Origin: Trichomonas vaginalis G3
Lineage: Eukaryota; Parabasalia; Trichomonadida; Trichomonadidae
Assembly: GCF_026262505.1 (NCBI RefSeq)
Contig: NC_067204.1
Span: 3,753,797 to 3,817,796 of the forward strand
Reading direction: 5' to 3'
Length of the DNA stretch: 64,000 bases
The position numbers and the translations under genes were made by a program. Positions 43,935 through 54,590 of this stretch are shown here, in pieces (the stretch's first letter is position 1; each line of letters starts with the position of its first letter). A model generated the notes under the pieces. The model searched no databases. It saw nothing but the letters and a program-made list of their open reading frames with translations, and had not been told where the DNA came from.

Positions 43935-44534
43935 AAATTTGTGAGAGACTATAGAGAGTATGCAATATTTAAACAGTTGCTTCAAATATATAGGTCAGGA
44001 ATTGTCCAATCAAATGTTGTTTCGGTATCCCAAAAGCAGTGGCGACCTTCAGATCAAAATACAATTGTAGGATTTCCATATATATGCAATAGAATTGATT
44101 CAAACTATTGGGCATTGTACACAAACCCAGGCGATTATTTACAAATTGACTTTAAAATTCCATATTTAATTTCTGGAATGGTAATTAGAGGTGTAACAAC
44201 TCATGGTTATAACTGGGATAAAGTCAAACCATCATGTTCATTAGAATTTTCTAATGATGGATCAAATTTTATTTCTTTATTCAAAGAATATAAATCCACA
44301 AGGATAACGAATACAAGCTTAATTACAGAATACTCATTCGGCAAAGCACAGTATTTCCGATACTTTCGTCTTCGTTCCATAGATTATGCAATGGGAGATA
44401 AAATACACGGATTATATCTATCATGGCTTGATTTTTATCCTTTTATTGATATAAAATGCTCATGTATATCTAGTTCTTATAGAATTGCTACGTTCTTTGC
44501 GCTTTATACGATTTTATTAAATTCCGAATTTTAA
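43935..44534 (+). pseudogene. F5/8 type C (discoidin) domain gene lacking a start
   Basis: The frame is open from 43935 to the stop at 44534, but the first in-frame ATG falls inside the domain (MVIRGVTTHG), and the ORF otherwise opens at GTG. The protein shows a galactose-binding-like F5/8C domain: VVSVSQKQWRPSDQN, then WALYTNPGDYLQIDF, ISGMVIRGVTTHG, SLEFSNDGSNF, and YFRYFRLRSI. This fold usually binds carbohydrate or lipid. The 5' end has probably been lost or displaced; the hAT-like MITE sits directly upstream. A 5' exon joined by an unseen intron is the alternative. Confidence 0.65.
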
Positions 44535-45556
44535 TTACTAATTAAATACTTTTAATTATAATCACTCTCTATTTTGACATAGTTCCAAGTAAAATTTACT
44601 TCATTTGAAATATGAAGGCGAATTTAGATAAATATTCATAAATTTGAAGGAATATTAACAAATTGATTATCATAAGATTATATTTTATGGAAAATAAAGG
44701 ATATGCCTTGGATATGGATAGATCAACCTTAGATGTATAAGGTGATTATGATTAAGTCATATATTTTTTTGTCCTAGTTTATATAAATAGTTCGAGGGAG
44801 ATAAAAATAGTTAATCTAATATAAATTAAGCTTGACAAGAGCAGTTATTTTTAGCTCAAAAAAGTATTATTATTATAGCACTAAACTTTGATGTATAATG
44901 TTGCAGATAGTGATAAAATAATGTTTTGTGGTTTTTAAATTAAAAAATTTATTGAAATCATGTATGAAAAAATGATATTCAGAGGATTTATACTTGTTGG
45001 TAGAGTTAATCTCGATGTTATAGATAATATGGGAAAAATTTCTTCTAAATCACTGAAAACAAAAGGTTTAAATATGAAAAAGCTGAATTCGAGTTTTTAT
45101 GTGAATCAAAACCAATAATAAAGAGAAGTATAGTAATACAAATACAAGCTATTCTGAAATTTGGCGACAGATGTAGGGTTGCATGAAATCAGATTGTATC
45201 ATTTCGAAAATTGCCAGCAATAATGAATAATTTAGTGACAGGTAATAAATCGAAGATATAAGCATATTAATGATGAGTTGTGGGCAGATGGTGAATTCCT
45301 ATAAGAAAAAACGATGATAAAATAATTTTTTTTTGTCATGTAATCGCATTCCGATAAAATCACATTGAATATTTTGCACATCGGCAAACATCAACATTAC
45401 ATTATCTTTAATAGTACAGCATAATTAGAATAGGAACGAATATTAAAACGTGACAAGATAGAGAAAAAGCCGATAGGTCGAAAATTCTATCAGTTATTCA
45501 AAATTGAATACTTTGAGGCCACTTGTGAAAGAATTTTTGAGCTATAAGTGTTCACA
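44535..45556. other. Intergenic, 1 kb, nothing recognised
   Basis: Long AT-rich spacer before phosphoglycerate kinase. No ORF of note, repeat or RNA gene is supported. Confidence 0.5.
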
Positions 45557-45563
45557 TCACTTT
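45557..45563 (+). promoter_or_regulatory. Initiator element of phosphoglycerate kinase
   Basis: TCACTTT matches the trichomonad initiator TCA(+1)Y(T/A). The A at 45559 would be +1, giving an 8-base leader to the ATG at 45567. This decides the start over the in-frame ATG-like position upstream at 45504. Confidence 0.75.
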
Positions 45564-45566
45564 ACA

Positions 45567-46826
45567 ATGTTGGGCAACAAGCTTACCCTTCACGACCTTA
45601 CTGAGAAAGATATCGCCGGCAAGCGTGTCGTTATGCGTGTCGACTTCAACGTCCCATTCGGCAAGGACGGCAAGATCGCTAACAACCAGAGAATTGAGGC
45701 TACAATTCCAACAATCAAGGAAGTTTTCGCCAAGGGCGCTAACTCCATCACACTCCTTTCCCACCTCGGCCGTCCAAATGGTCAGGTTACAAAGGAAACA
45801 CTCGCCCCAGTTGCTCAGCGCCTTGAGGAACTCATCGGCATGAAGGTTACCTTCGTCAAGGACTGCGTTGGCCCAGAAGTCCACGCCGTCTGCGATCACC
45901 CAGCTAAGGGCTCCCTCATCCTCCTCGAGAACGTCAGATTCCACTACGAAGAAGAAGGCGCTCGCGTCAACAAGGATGGCTCAAAGGTCAAGCCAACAAA
46001 GGAAGAACTCGAGAAGTTCTACGCCGAACTCACATCCCTCGGTGATCTCTACATCAATGATGCCTTCGGCACAGCTCACCGTGGCCACGCTTCCATGGCT
46101 CACGTCAACCTTCCAATCCGTGCTGCTGGTAACCTCATCAAGAAGGAACTCGATGCTTTCGTTCCAGTTCTTGAGAAGCCAGTCCGCCCACTCCTCTCCA
46201 TCCTTGGTGGTGGCAAGGTTACAGATAAGATCAAACTTATTGAGAACCTCCTCGACAAGGTCGATGAGATGATCATCACAGGTGGTATGGCCTTCACATT
46301 CCTCAAGGTCTCCCAGAACGTCCAGATTGGCAAGTCCATCTTCGATGAGGAAGGCGCTAAGATTGTCAACCAACTCCTCGAGAAGGCTAAGGCTAAGAAC
46401 GTTAAGATCCACCTTCCATCCGATTTCAAGATCGCTGATGCTTTCAAGGCTGATGCTAACACAAAGATTGTTACACTCGAAGAGGGCATCCCAGAGGGCT
46501 GGATGGGTCTCGATATCGGTCCAAAGACAATCAAGGAATTCCAGGAGACAGTTCTCCGCGCTAAGACACTCGTTTGGAACGGCCCAGCTGGTGTTTATGA
46601 GTTCGAGGCTTTCCAGGCTGGTACACGCGGCATCCTTGATGCTGTTGCTCAAGCTACAGCTAATGGTGCTCTCACAGTTATCGGTGGTGGTGACTGCGCT
46701 GCCTGCGCCATGAAGTGGGGCTACACAGAGAAGATCTCCCACATCTCAACAGGTGGTGGTGCTTCCCTTGAACTCCTCGAAGGCCGCCCAATGCCAGGCC
46801 TCCTTGCCCTTTCCGACAAGCAGTAA
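45567..46826 (+). CDS. PGK: Phosphoglycerate kinase, 419 aa
   Basis: Glycolytic enzyme: 1,3-bisphosphoglycerate plus ADP gives 3-phosphoglycerate plus ATP, in the cytosol. All family signatures are present: RVDFNVP (residue ~24), LLSHLGRP (substrate loop), LLENVRFHYEE, DAFGTAHRGHAS, SILGGGKVTDKI, GGMAFTFLK, WNGPAGVYEFEAF, and the glycine-rich nucleotide loop GGGDCAACA / HISTGGGAS. Length matches the usual ~415. The start at 45567 (MLGNKLTL) fits the initiator and the family; starting at 45504 would add 21 unrelated residues. Codons are strongly C- and G-ending (CTC, ATC, GGC), so the gene stands out as GC-rich, as expected for very high expression. The stop TAA is followed by A, forming the TAAA poly(A) signal used in this group. 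Confidence 0.97.
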   Translation: MLGNKLTLHDLTEKDIAGKRVVMRVDFNVPFGKDGKIANNQRIEATIPTIKEVFAKGANSITLLSHLGRPNGQVTKETLAPVAQRLEELIGMKVTFVKDCVGPEVHAVCDHPAKGSLILLENVRFHYEEEGARVNKDGSKVKPTKEELEKFYAELTSLGDLYINDAFGTAHRGHASMAHVNLPIRAAGNLIKKELDAFVPVLEKPVRPLLSILGGGKVTDKIKLIENLLDKVDEMIITGGMAFTFLKVSQNVQIGKSIFDEEGAKIVNQLLEKAKAKNVKIHLPSDFKIADAFKADANTKIVTLEEGIPEGWMGLDIGPKTIKEFQETVLRAKTLVWNGPAGVYEFEAFQAGTRGILDAVAQATANGALTVIGGGDCAACAMKWGYTEKISHISTGGGASLELLEGRPMPGLLALSDKQ

Positions 46827-46984
46827 AATTTGCCTTATCTTTTTGCTTTTAATTAATTAATTTTTCACCAATTCAGAAGAAATATCTTAGTTTTTTTTTT
46901 GCATAAATAAAATATGAAACTAATATAATTTTATGATTGGGCATAGCATGCCCATATAAATTGTTAAGTGGAAAGGTAAAATCA

Positions 46985-47760
46985 GGCTTATTCAGATATA
47001 CCCCCATCATTATCTTTTTCATTGACATTTGCACCATGTGAAATAAGAAGTTCAGTTGTTTCTTTACTATTATATTAATGAAGAGTGGTTAATCCATCAC
47101 TATCTTTTCATTAATATTTGCACCGTGTGAAATACGAAGTTTGGTGGTTTCTTTGTTATTACACTTTGTAGTAAAATGAAGAGGGGTCGATTGATGTTCA
47201 TTGGACTCATTGACATATTTATCGTTTGCATTATCGAGTTTAATAAAAATTTAAATATATCACCATTTTGGGATTGGCAAACGTAAACTAAAATGTTATT
47301 ATTACGGTAGTCATAATTGTCGGAATTTATCTCTTTTTTGATAATATCGATTGTTTGTGGAAATGCAGCACACCATGTAAAGATTTCTGTTTTGAATTTC
47401 TTGTAAAGCAAGAATACAGCTTTCAAGTTTTAAAATTTGATAATATCTTTGAAAGGTGGAAGATATTCTATTAGGAAATCTTTGTAATCAAATATCTCAC
47501 TTTCAATAGCATATTCAGTTTTCATAATGATTCTGAGGCATTCTATGTTCATTTTCTGATGTTTCATGCACTCGTTAATAATATCTGTATTCTGTCCGAT
47601 TAGAGTAGTACAGAACTTTTTCAGAAATCTTATATTGCTGATTTGAAATTAAGAATTTGAAAATGTTTACAAAGCCAAAATATGATTCAGATCAATATAA
47701 TCTAAGGAAAAGTCGACACTAGCATCATATTTCATTACAAGCAATTACTTTTTTATTGAT
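46985..47760 (-). pseudogene. DUF3447/ankyrin gene remnant, minus strand
   Basis: Read on the minus strand, the remnant runs from a DUF3447 head (IESEIFDYKDFLIEYLPPFK near 47500-47460), through KFKTEIFTWCAAF and SDNYDYRNNNILVYVCQSQN (about 47400-47270), to classic ankyrin repeats (NSKETTELLISHGANVNEKD near 47090-47010). Several frame changes and stops interrupt it, and no start is clear. This is the common trichomonad DUF3447 type, a different subfamily from the large array at 4-29 kb. It lies tail to tail with PGK. Confidence 0.75.
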
Positions 47761-48049
47761 TTGATTTTCGTAATTCAAGTCCATATTAATTTATTAGTAG
47801 ATATCAATAAGTTTGGAAAAGCATCTGATTCAAAATTTATTATTTTCCAACTTATTGTCAGGGGCGCGCAGCGATCCAAAAATGCCAGAAAAGTGTAATT
47901 CTATTGCACACAATTATTTTCGATTCAAATATTGATCAACATTAGAAGTTAAAGGGACCAATAGCTTAGTTTACAAATATTCAATTTTTACGAGCATACG
48001 GAGAAATAGTATACTCTCGTCATACCCTAACTTTTCATTGTTTCAAAAT

Positions 48050-48700
48050 TTAAAAAAGATATATTAAATACGGAATCTTCAAGTAATGTGTAGATTTCGT
48101 TTCTTCTTTGGATATAAATTGCATCTTTTCATGTGCATTCTTCAAACTCGCAAACAAAAATGTAATAATTGTAAGAACTTGTAGTATCATACATGCAATT
48201 TGAAATGTATTACTTCCTTTTGATTCACTTTCTCCGCATTTTGAAACTGAAATATCAAAAGCATAGTTTTTATTAGTAGGAGAAGATTGTTTAACCAATT
48301 GATAAAATGCCATGAAATTATATGCTATTGATTCAGAATAACAATTTCGTTGTTGAACAAAATTTCCTTTAGAGCAGAGATAGAAGAGAGATCCACCTGC
48401 ATTGGATTTGCATCTATTAAATACAGAATCTTCAAGTAATGTGTAGATTTCGTTAGTTCTTTCGATATAAATTGCGCCTTTTTCTGTGCACTCTTCAAAG
48501 CTGCAAACAAAAATGTAATAATTGTTAGAACTTGAAGTGTCATATAATGCTGCTCCGTTATGAGTTCGATATACTTTAGCAGCATCTCCAAAATATTCTG
48601 ACCAACTGAATCTTTTTCCGTTTTTCATACTTGTACTGAGTTTCGAAAGATTTTGAAGGATTACTAGATTTAACTACTTTGCTTTGTATATGTTTTTCTG
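48050..48700 (-). pseudogene. Pmp-like surface protein fragment, copy A
   Basis: The main frame (48628-48050) carries the beta-helix style of chlamydial-Pmp-like trichomonad surface proteins: FVCSFEECTEKGAIYIE, SVFNRCKSNAGGSLFYLCSK, and SVSKCGESESKGSN. The sequence upstream of 48628 matches copy B in a different frame, so the 5' end is shifted. The 3' end runs into a partial second copy of the YDTSSSNNYYIF segment (48065-48190), read out of frame. No signal peptide or membrane span remains. Clearly a truncated, rearranged member. Confidence 0.7.
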
Positions 48701-48805
48701 GCTTTGGAGAGATAATTAAAATTTGTTTTTAAAAGTACAAAAATGTCACTTTTTTGTATATTTTTTCTATTTGTATATTATATAATATTATCATTTAAAT
48801 GATAT

Positions 48806-49069
48806 TTATGATTTGTTTTCAAATTGAAGGGATTTGAGTTCTGATTCAGATGTTTGAAGATTTTTCTGATTATTTTCTTCTGTCTCTTCGTATTGTTTCA
48901 GTTCTTCTTCAAGAGTTTTAATTTGGTTAAAAATATTCTTCCTTTCTTCAAGTTCTTTATACTGTTTCTGTTTGTCATTGTTAGATTGACGAAGGTTATT
49001 GAGTTCGTTCTCGTATTGTTGGAAAGTTTGACCACGCATGTTTTGTTGAAGTTCTTTCTTCTTTTGCAT
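48806..49069 (-). CDS. Small coiled-coil protein, 87 aa
   Basis: ATG at 49069 (MQKKKELQQNMRGQTFQQYE). Nearly the whole protein is a predicted coiled coil rich in Glu, Lys, Gln and Asn (EERKNIFNQIKTLEEELKQY). It begins 74 bases after the end of Pmp-like copy B on the same strand. It could be an independent gene or the remnant cytosolic tail of a larger one. Function unknown. Confidence 0.4.
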   Translation of the reverse strand: MQKKKELQQNMRGQTFQQYENELNNLRQSNNDKQKQYKELEERKNIFNQIKTLEEELKQYEETEENNQKNLQTSESELKSLQFENKS

Positions 49070-49142
49070 GGCTGTTTCTTATTTCACATGGTGCTAAATA
49101 TCGGAGTCATGATTATTATTATTGTCATATCGAATGAATGGT

Positions 49143-50020
49143 TTAAGAACTAAATCCTGGTCCTGTTGTTGTTTTTGATTCAACATATGAATCAGTAATG
49201 AACAATGTGTAACATTCTTCTTTAACATAAAACATACATCCTGCAGTGTTATTTAAAAATACGCAGTGATTAAATAAAACTTGGTCGCTGCTTGTTCCGC
49301 ATTTATTTCCAATAACATTGCAATAAGAAACTGTATGTATGCTTGAATCATACCAACTGACAAATCCAAAGGATTCACTCCCGGTTTGGTTGTTTTCTTT
49401 GAATGCTGAGAAGTTACAGTAACCTGATATTCCATAAAGGGTACTAGTAACTGATGATCTTTGACTGCATTTGTTGTAAGTGATGTTGATATTCTTAATT
49501 TGGACATCACCATATGCAATCTCAAATGTATAACTTCCTATTGATTCACTTTCTCCGCATTTTGAAACTGAAATTTCAATGGCATAGTTTTTATTTGTAG
49601 AAAAAGATTTAGCTAAATGCTCAAATGCCATGTTATAACTTGTTGATATTGAATCAAAATAACAATTTCGTTGTTGAACAAAATGTCCTAACTGTCTGCA
49701 GTCAAAGTAAACAGATCCACCATTTGAAGTGGATTTGCATCTATTAAATACAGAATCTTCAAGTAATGTGTAAATTTCGTTACTTCTAATGATATAAATT
49801 GCGCCATTTTCTGTGCATTCTTCAAAGTTGCAAACAAAAATGTAATAATTGTTAGAACTTGAAGTATCATAGAATGCTGTTCCATTTCGGGTTCGATTTA
49901 TTTTAATTTCATCACCAAAGTACTTTTTGCGTTTTTCATACTTGAACTGGGTTTCGAATGATATTGACGGAGAGTTAGATTTAATTATTTGATGATGAAG
50001 AATTCTTACTTTGCTCTGGA
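49143..50020 (-). pseudogene. Pmp-like surface protein fragment, copy B
   Basis: An open frame of about 290 codons runs without any ATG until residue MAFEHL (49631). Content: FVCNFEECTENGAIYI, SVFNRCKSTSNGGSVYF, and SVSKCGESESIGSYTFEIAY. Further Cys/Asn-rich strands follow (NITYNKCSQRSSV; CNVIGNKCGTSSDQVLFN). The fold expected is a right-handed beta-helix as in trichomonad Pmp-like adhesins. The signal peptide and the C-terminal anchor are missing, so the copy is truncated at both ends. It is a close paralogue of copy A. Confidence 0.7.
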
Positions 50021-50770
50021 TATGAGTTTCAAACTTTGGAGAGAGAATTAAAATTTGTTATAAAAATATAAAAATGCCACTTTTTGTATTTCTCTCAATT
50101 TTACAAGATTTTTTTTGTTTGATTATTTAATGATAGATTATATAATTTAAATGAAGTATAAGATTCATAATCTAAAGAAATCTAAACTCCTTTCCCTTCT
50201 TAAAGTCTCTAATTCAAAATTTTGATTGAGATTCTCTCAATATTGAGGTAGAAAAACGACAGGGAAGCTTTACGTATGAATAGGGATGCGTTAAACACGC
50301 CATTTGACCGGGCGTACATTTTTTTTGTTCGCCCAAAAATTTCGCCATTTGAGAAATTCAAAAATTAAAAATAAAATTTTAATCTTGATTTTTTTATTTT
50401 CGTGATTTTTTTGAAACTTACATAAGCGATGAAATACTTTTTTTAAGTAATCGTTTATTATATATAAATATATCTTAATAAATTTAATTCCTTAAGGTAG
50501 AGCGTGTTCAAATTTAAAATCTCATACAATATTTTCTTAATGGCGTATTTTTCTGAGGTCGCCCAAATAAAGGCGAATTCAAAATTGAGAACTCCAAGGC
50601 GTATGGCGAGTATTCAAAAAGTACGCCACTTACAAAATATTGAATGTGGATTATCAATTTTTTGGCGTGTTCAATTTCAAATTTTGATATTTATGTTTAT
50701 TTTATTCAGTGTAATGCTAAGAATTAAAATATAAAATTCATAGAATTTTTTCTTTGAAAATATTTTACAT
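50021..50770. other. Non-coding, with GCGCC/GGCG-type words
   Basis: No gene. Words such as ACACGCCA at about 50296 and inverted GGCGTGT at about 50664, plus several GTACGCC/GGCGTAC words, suggest a small diverged inverted-end element between about 50285 and 50680. I cannot find a target duplication. Confidence 0.3.
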
Positions 50771-51690
50771 TTTTATTAGACCACTCCTAGACTAGTCATC
50801 AGGTTATCCTCAGATCATCCTCAGACTACTCCTTATCAGATTACTCATCATCCTCAGACTACTCCTTAGACCCCTCCTCATCAGACTACTCCTCAGATCT
50901 TCCTCATAAGACTCCTCCTCAGATCTTCCTCCTGAGACTACTCTTCAGACTACTCCTTAGAGTCCTCCTCATCAGACTAGTCCTGAGACTAGTCCTCAGA
51001 CTACTCCTGAAACTACTCCTCAGACTACTCCTGAAACTACTCCTCAGATTATCCGCAGACTCCTCCTCAGATTATCCTCAAACTACTCCTCAGTCTAATC
51101 CTCAGACTCCTCCTCAGATTATCCTCAGACTACTCCTCAGTCTAATCCTCAGACTCCTCCTCAGATTATGCTCAGATTATCCTCAAACTCCTCAGATTAT
51201 CCTCAGACTACTCCTCAGTCTAATCCTCAGACTCCTCCTCAGATTATGCTCAGATTATCCTCAAACTCCTCAGACTACTCCTCGGTCTAATCCTCAGACT
51301 ACTCCTCGGTCTAATCCTCAAACTCCTCCTCAGATTATCCTCAGACTCCTCCTCAGATTATCCTCAGACTCCTCCTCAGATTATCCTCAGACTCCTCCTC
51401 AGATTATCCTCAGACTCCTCCTCAGATTATCCTCAGACTCCTCCTCAGATTATCCTCAGACTCCTCCTCAGATTATCCTCAGACTCCTCCTCAGATTATC
51501 CTCAGACTCCTCCTCAGATTATCCTCAAACTCCTCAGACTACTCCTCAAACTACTCCTCAAACTCCTCCTCAGATTATCCTCAAACTCCTCAGACTACTC
51601 CTCAAACTACTCCTCAAACTCCTCCTCAGATTATCCTCAAACTCCTCAGATTATCCTCAGACTCCTCCTCAGATTATCACTTTACATATA
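50771..51690 (+). repeat. Minisatellite, 11-23 bp units (CTCCTCAGA family)
   Basis: About 0.9 kb of tandem repeats. The central part (about 51320-51530) is a regular 23-bp unit, AGATTATCCTCAGACTCC plus TCCTC, in about nine near-identical copies. The flanks are irregular mixtures of 11-12-bp units (CTCAGACTACTC and CTCAAACTACTC types). A period of 23 is not a multiple of three, and the minus strand contains stops, so it is not coding. It lies directly left of the Polinton-like region. Confidence 0.9.
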
Positions 51691-51793
51691 TATATCGATA
51701 ACTAAATAATTACTTATTATACTTTCTTTATTTTTTTTTAATTTTAAAATAATATTAATATATCTTTCTACGTTTAATGATGAAAAGAGAAAG

Positions 51794-51853
51794 AAAAAAA
51801 AAAAAAAAAAAAAGGTAGTGGGGCTTCCAGGGGCTGCGCCCCTTCTAGCCCCG
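51794..51853 (+). other. Poly(A) run followed by a nested GC hairpin
   Basis: About 20 A residues (51794-51813) are followed by GGGGCT (51820-51825) pairing with AGCCCC (51847-51852). Inside it, GGGGC (51830-51834) pairs with GCCCC (51838-51842). The GC content contrasts sharply with the flanks. It lies about 40 bases beyond the end of the leftmost minus-strand frame of the virus-like region and may mark its edge or a 3' end. Confidence 0.55.
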
Positions 51854-51893
51854 AAGATGTTTAGTATAAATGAAGTTTTTATTCGGAAAATTG

Positions 51894-52862
51894 TTAGTCT
51901 TCTGGTGTGAATTCGGAGGACTCTTCTTCTTCCTCCTCCTCCTCTTCCTCTTCTTCGTCATCGTCGGCGTAGTGGAGGAGGACGTAGTTCATCCAAATTC
52001 TGTATGGACGTCCTGATTTGGATTTAAATGAGATGGACATATTTTGTGTGAGTGTTATTTCAGTTTCGATAAAGAGTTGGTGTGCTGGTTTGAATATATG
52101 TTCGACGTTGGAGAATTTGTGCAACTCATCTTCTCCCAATTCTGTATTGATACAGACTTCGATGAAGTCACCACTGAGAATGTCTTCACCTGTGGGCATA
52201 TCCACAACAATTAAATGAACGACACAATAGTTGTGAAATTCATTAGTAGGATACTGTTGCAGGCGTATTATATGAGGGGAAAAATGTTTTTTCTTCCCCA
52301 AATTCATCTGCTACTTCATCTTCATCGTATCCGTTGTTAAAAGCTTTAAATTCATGTACAATTTGAGCAAATTGTTGACGGAGATTTGGTGGCATACGTA
52401 AGCAAGCTTGTAACAATGTCCTACCTTCCACACACTCAGCAAATATGGGAAGGTAGGAACATATAATGTCCGTCAATTGGTCCTGGTTGGGGACCAATTG
52501 ACAGAGTTTTGTGTATGCCGTTATTGTTTCTTTAACGGTATTTGTGTAGATACGGTTATATGGAGTATTTCCCTGGTTGTTAAGGGAAAATACTCATCCG
52601 ATTGTAATTTCAATCTTGACCTCAACTCTTTGTTCGGTATTCTTTGGTCTATTCTTAGAGCTGTATTTGTTCGTGCGGGCTGTGGTTTTAAAACATTCGA
52701 GTCAAGTTTTAATTGCTTCGAATTGGATGTCGATTTGAATTGGGAGTCTTTTGAGTTCTCCTGAGCTTGGTTCTGTATTAAAGACTGAATAGCAGTGTCA
52801 GCTTCTTGTTTTTCGAGATAGTATTCTATTGAATTGGGCTTCACTGTTCGAGACGCGTACAT
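51894..52862 (-). pseudogene. Leftmost minus-strand gene region of the Polinton-like fossil
   Basis: Assigned to the element by position only. The encoded product is not recognised. It is hydrophilic at its N-terminal side and ends in a run of Asp/Glu followed by SSEFTPED. A TCATTTTT initiator-like word lies about nine bases before the first ATG (52862). The region is broken. Confidence 0.4.
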
Positions 52863-52914
52863 TATGAAAAATGAACTGTTTTTTTCGGACCACTCATAGA
52901 AAAGTTTGAGATGA

Positions 52915-53146
52915 ACCGTTTTCGTCAACGGTAACCCCTCTATTTTTTATTTTATTTAATAGTTACCGTTGGAAACCGTTCCATCTCAAATATTGAATGA
53001 ACTATAAACGTTTTTTGTTTTCTATATATGCTTTTTGTCCAACGGTAAAACTTTTTGCACAACGGTTTTTGAGAGTCATCGCCGTTGACCGAGTAGTTTT
53101 TTGTGCTGAACAAAAAGTGTCATATAAACATCTGTCAAAAACCGTT
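52915..53146. promoter_or_regulatory. Cluster of eight ACCGTT/AACGGT motifs between divergent genes
   Basis: ACCGTT occurs at 52915, 52965, 52975 and 53141. Its reverse complement AACGGT is at 52927, 53041 and 53061, and the variant GCCGTT is at 53081. Eight in 232 bases lie between the minus-strand gene and the plus-strand genes of the element. The core resembles a Myb-type site (YAACGG), and trichomonads have many Myb regulators. The function is inferred. Confidence 0.6.
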
Positions 53147-53199
53147 TTTTACTTCACTTAAATGCACGTAAGCTACGTAAGAATATACGTAAGAGGAAG

Positions 53200-54260
53200 G
53201 GAGCATTGAAACATCCAATAGTAAAACTGACACCACAACAACAGTTGCAACAACAAATTATGAATGACCACTATGTTGCAACAAATGTCAAGCAACCCTA
53301 TGCTTTTAAAACGGAGTTATAGGTGCACAGAGTGGAGGTTTAAGAGCGGCACTTTTAGCGAAAATGGCAGGCTATGGTGGAGCTGCAGACGGAACAGCTT
53401 ATAACCCTCAAGTCAAATGATTTGAGTTCACTCAAAAATCAAATAACAGATGTCAAAAAGTCAAACATAGACATACAGAAACAAATAAGTGAAAACGAAA
53501 AGAAACTAGAATATGACAGAACACACAAGAAACTCAATGAGTTAAACGTAGAGAAAAAGAGAAAAGAAGAACAACTGAAAGAACTAAGTACAGAGGAATA
53601 TGCGAAAAAAGTGTCAGAAAAAGCAGCAGAAGTAGCAAAAATGAAACAGATGTTATAAATTTGAAAACCATACTACTCAATATAAAGTACTGAAAAGATG
53701 AAGAAATAAAACAAAAAGCCCTGAAGACATATATGGATAGCGATGAGTATAAAAAAGAAGTTGAAGCAAATGTAAAGGCAGAAAAACTTTTACAGTTGCA
53801 AAACCAAACCGTACAGTATGAAACTTAGCACAAAGTAAAAAATAACGACGCAGCCATGCAAAAGGCAATGAAAAGCGCAGAATATATAAAAGCTAATAAT
53901 GACTGGTTAGACGCCCAAGCCAACGCTAAAGCAGCCCAACTTATAGGGTCAATAAGGACAAAAATACAAGCGGATGAAGACAGTTCAAATGAAGCTTTAA
54001 TGAATGCTGACTTTAAGAACGCCTTCGAAGCTCTTCATAGTAAGGTGAAACTAGTGAACGACTTCTCATCTGGAAGAAACTGAAGTCTGAAGGTTTCGAC
54101 AACGAGTTAAGAAAAGTAGCACAAAATATGACGAAAATAAAAGATGCAACAACGAGACAGGCAGTTCAAAGTGCCTATGACGCCGTTAGAGCAACTGTTG
54201 TGGAAAGTCAAGAAAAAGAGTTACAACAGACCAAAACAGACCTAGTAAATGCTTTCTTAA
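53200..54260 (+). pseudogene. Coiled-coil region of the Polinton-like fossil
   Basis: Lys/Glu/Gln/Ala-rich sequence with coiled-coil periodicity over most of its length. The product is not recognised; position suggests a structural or capsid-associated protein. Broken. Confidence 0.4.
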
Positions 54261-54307
54261 GAACGAAAGTCAGGTAGGACATTATGCTGCAGATGGAACA
54301 TATGTGC

Positions 54308-54374
54308 CAGCTGGTGGAACTTATATACCAGCTGGTGGAACTTATATACTAGCTAGTGGAACTTATATACCACC
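54308..54374 (+). repeat. 21-bp tandem repeat, three units
   Basis: Unit CAGCTGGTGGAACTTATATA plus C, starting at 54308, 54329 and 54350. Each unit codes for a heptapeptide of type PAGGTYI. Confidence 0.8.
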
Positions 54375-54449
54375 AAACCCTCCAGAGAAGCACCTGCACC
54401 AGGACTACCTAAAACATTTACATCGTCACATGGACACAGACACAGGCAT

Positions 54450-54590
54450 GCACCACAACCAACAGTTCAAAACACTGCACAGCAACCAACAGTTCAAAAC
54501 ACTGCACCACAACCAACAGTTCAAAACACTGCACCACAACCAACAGTTCAAAACACTGCACCACAACCACAGTTCAAACACTGCACAGCA
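54450..54590 (+). repeat. 27-bp tandem repeat, about five units
   Basis: AACAGTTCAAAACACTGCA recurs at 54461, 54488, 54515 and 54542, with a diverged copy at 54568. The period is exactly 27, a multiple of three, as expected for a repeat that grew within a coding frame. Confidence 0.85.

Noticed and set aside
45504-45566. Upstream start for PGK giving 21 more residues
   Set aside because: The TCACTTT initiator lies downstream of it and the extension is unlike any PGK N-terminus; a targeting signal is not evident.
45552-46742. Long antisense open frames across PGK (up to 253 codons)
   Set aside because: They arise from extreme codon bias in PGK, have no homology I recognise and no promoter.
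51814-51860. Terminal inverted repeat of the Polinton-like element
   Set aside because: No matching inverted copy is found within the window, so the end cannot be supported; kept only as an observation.
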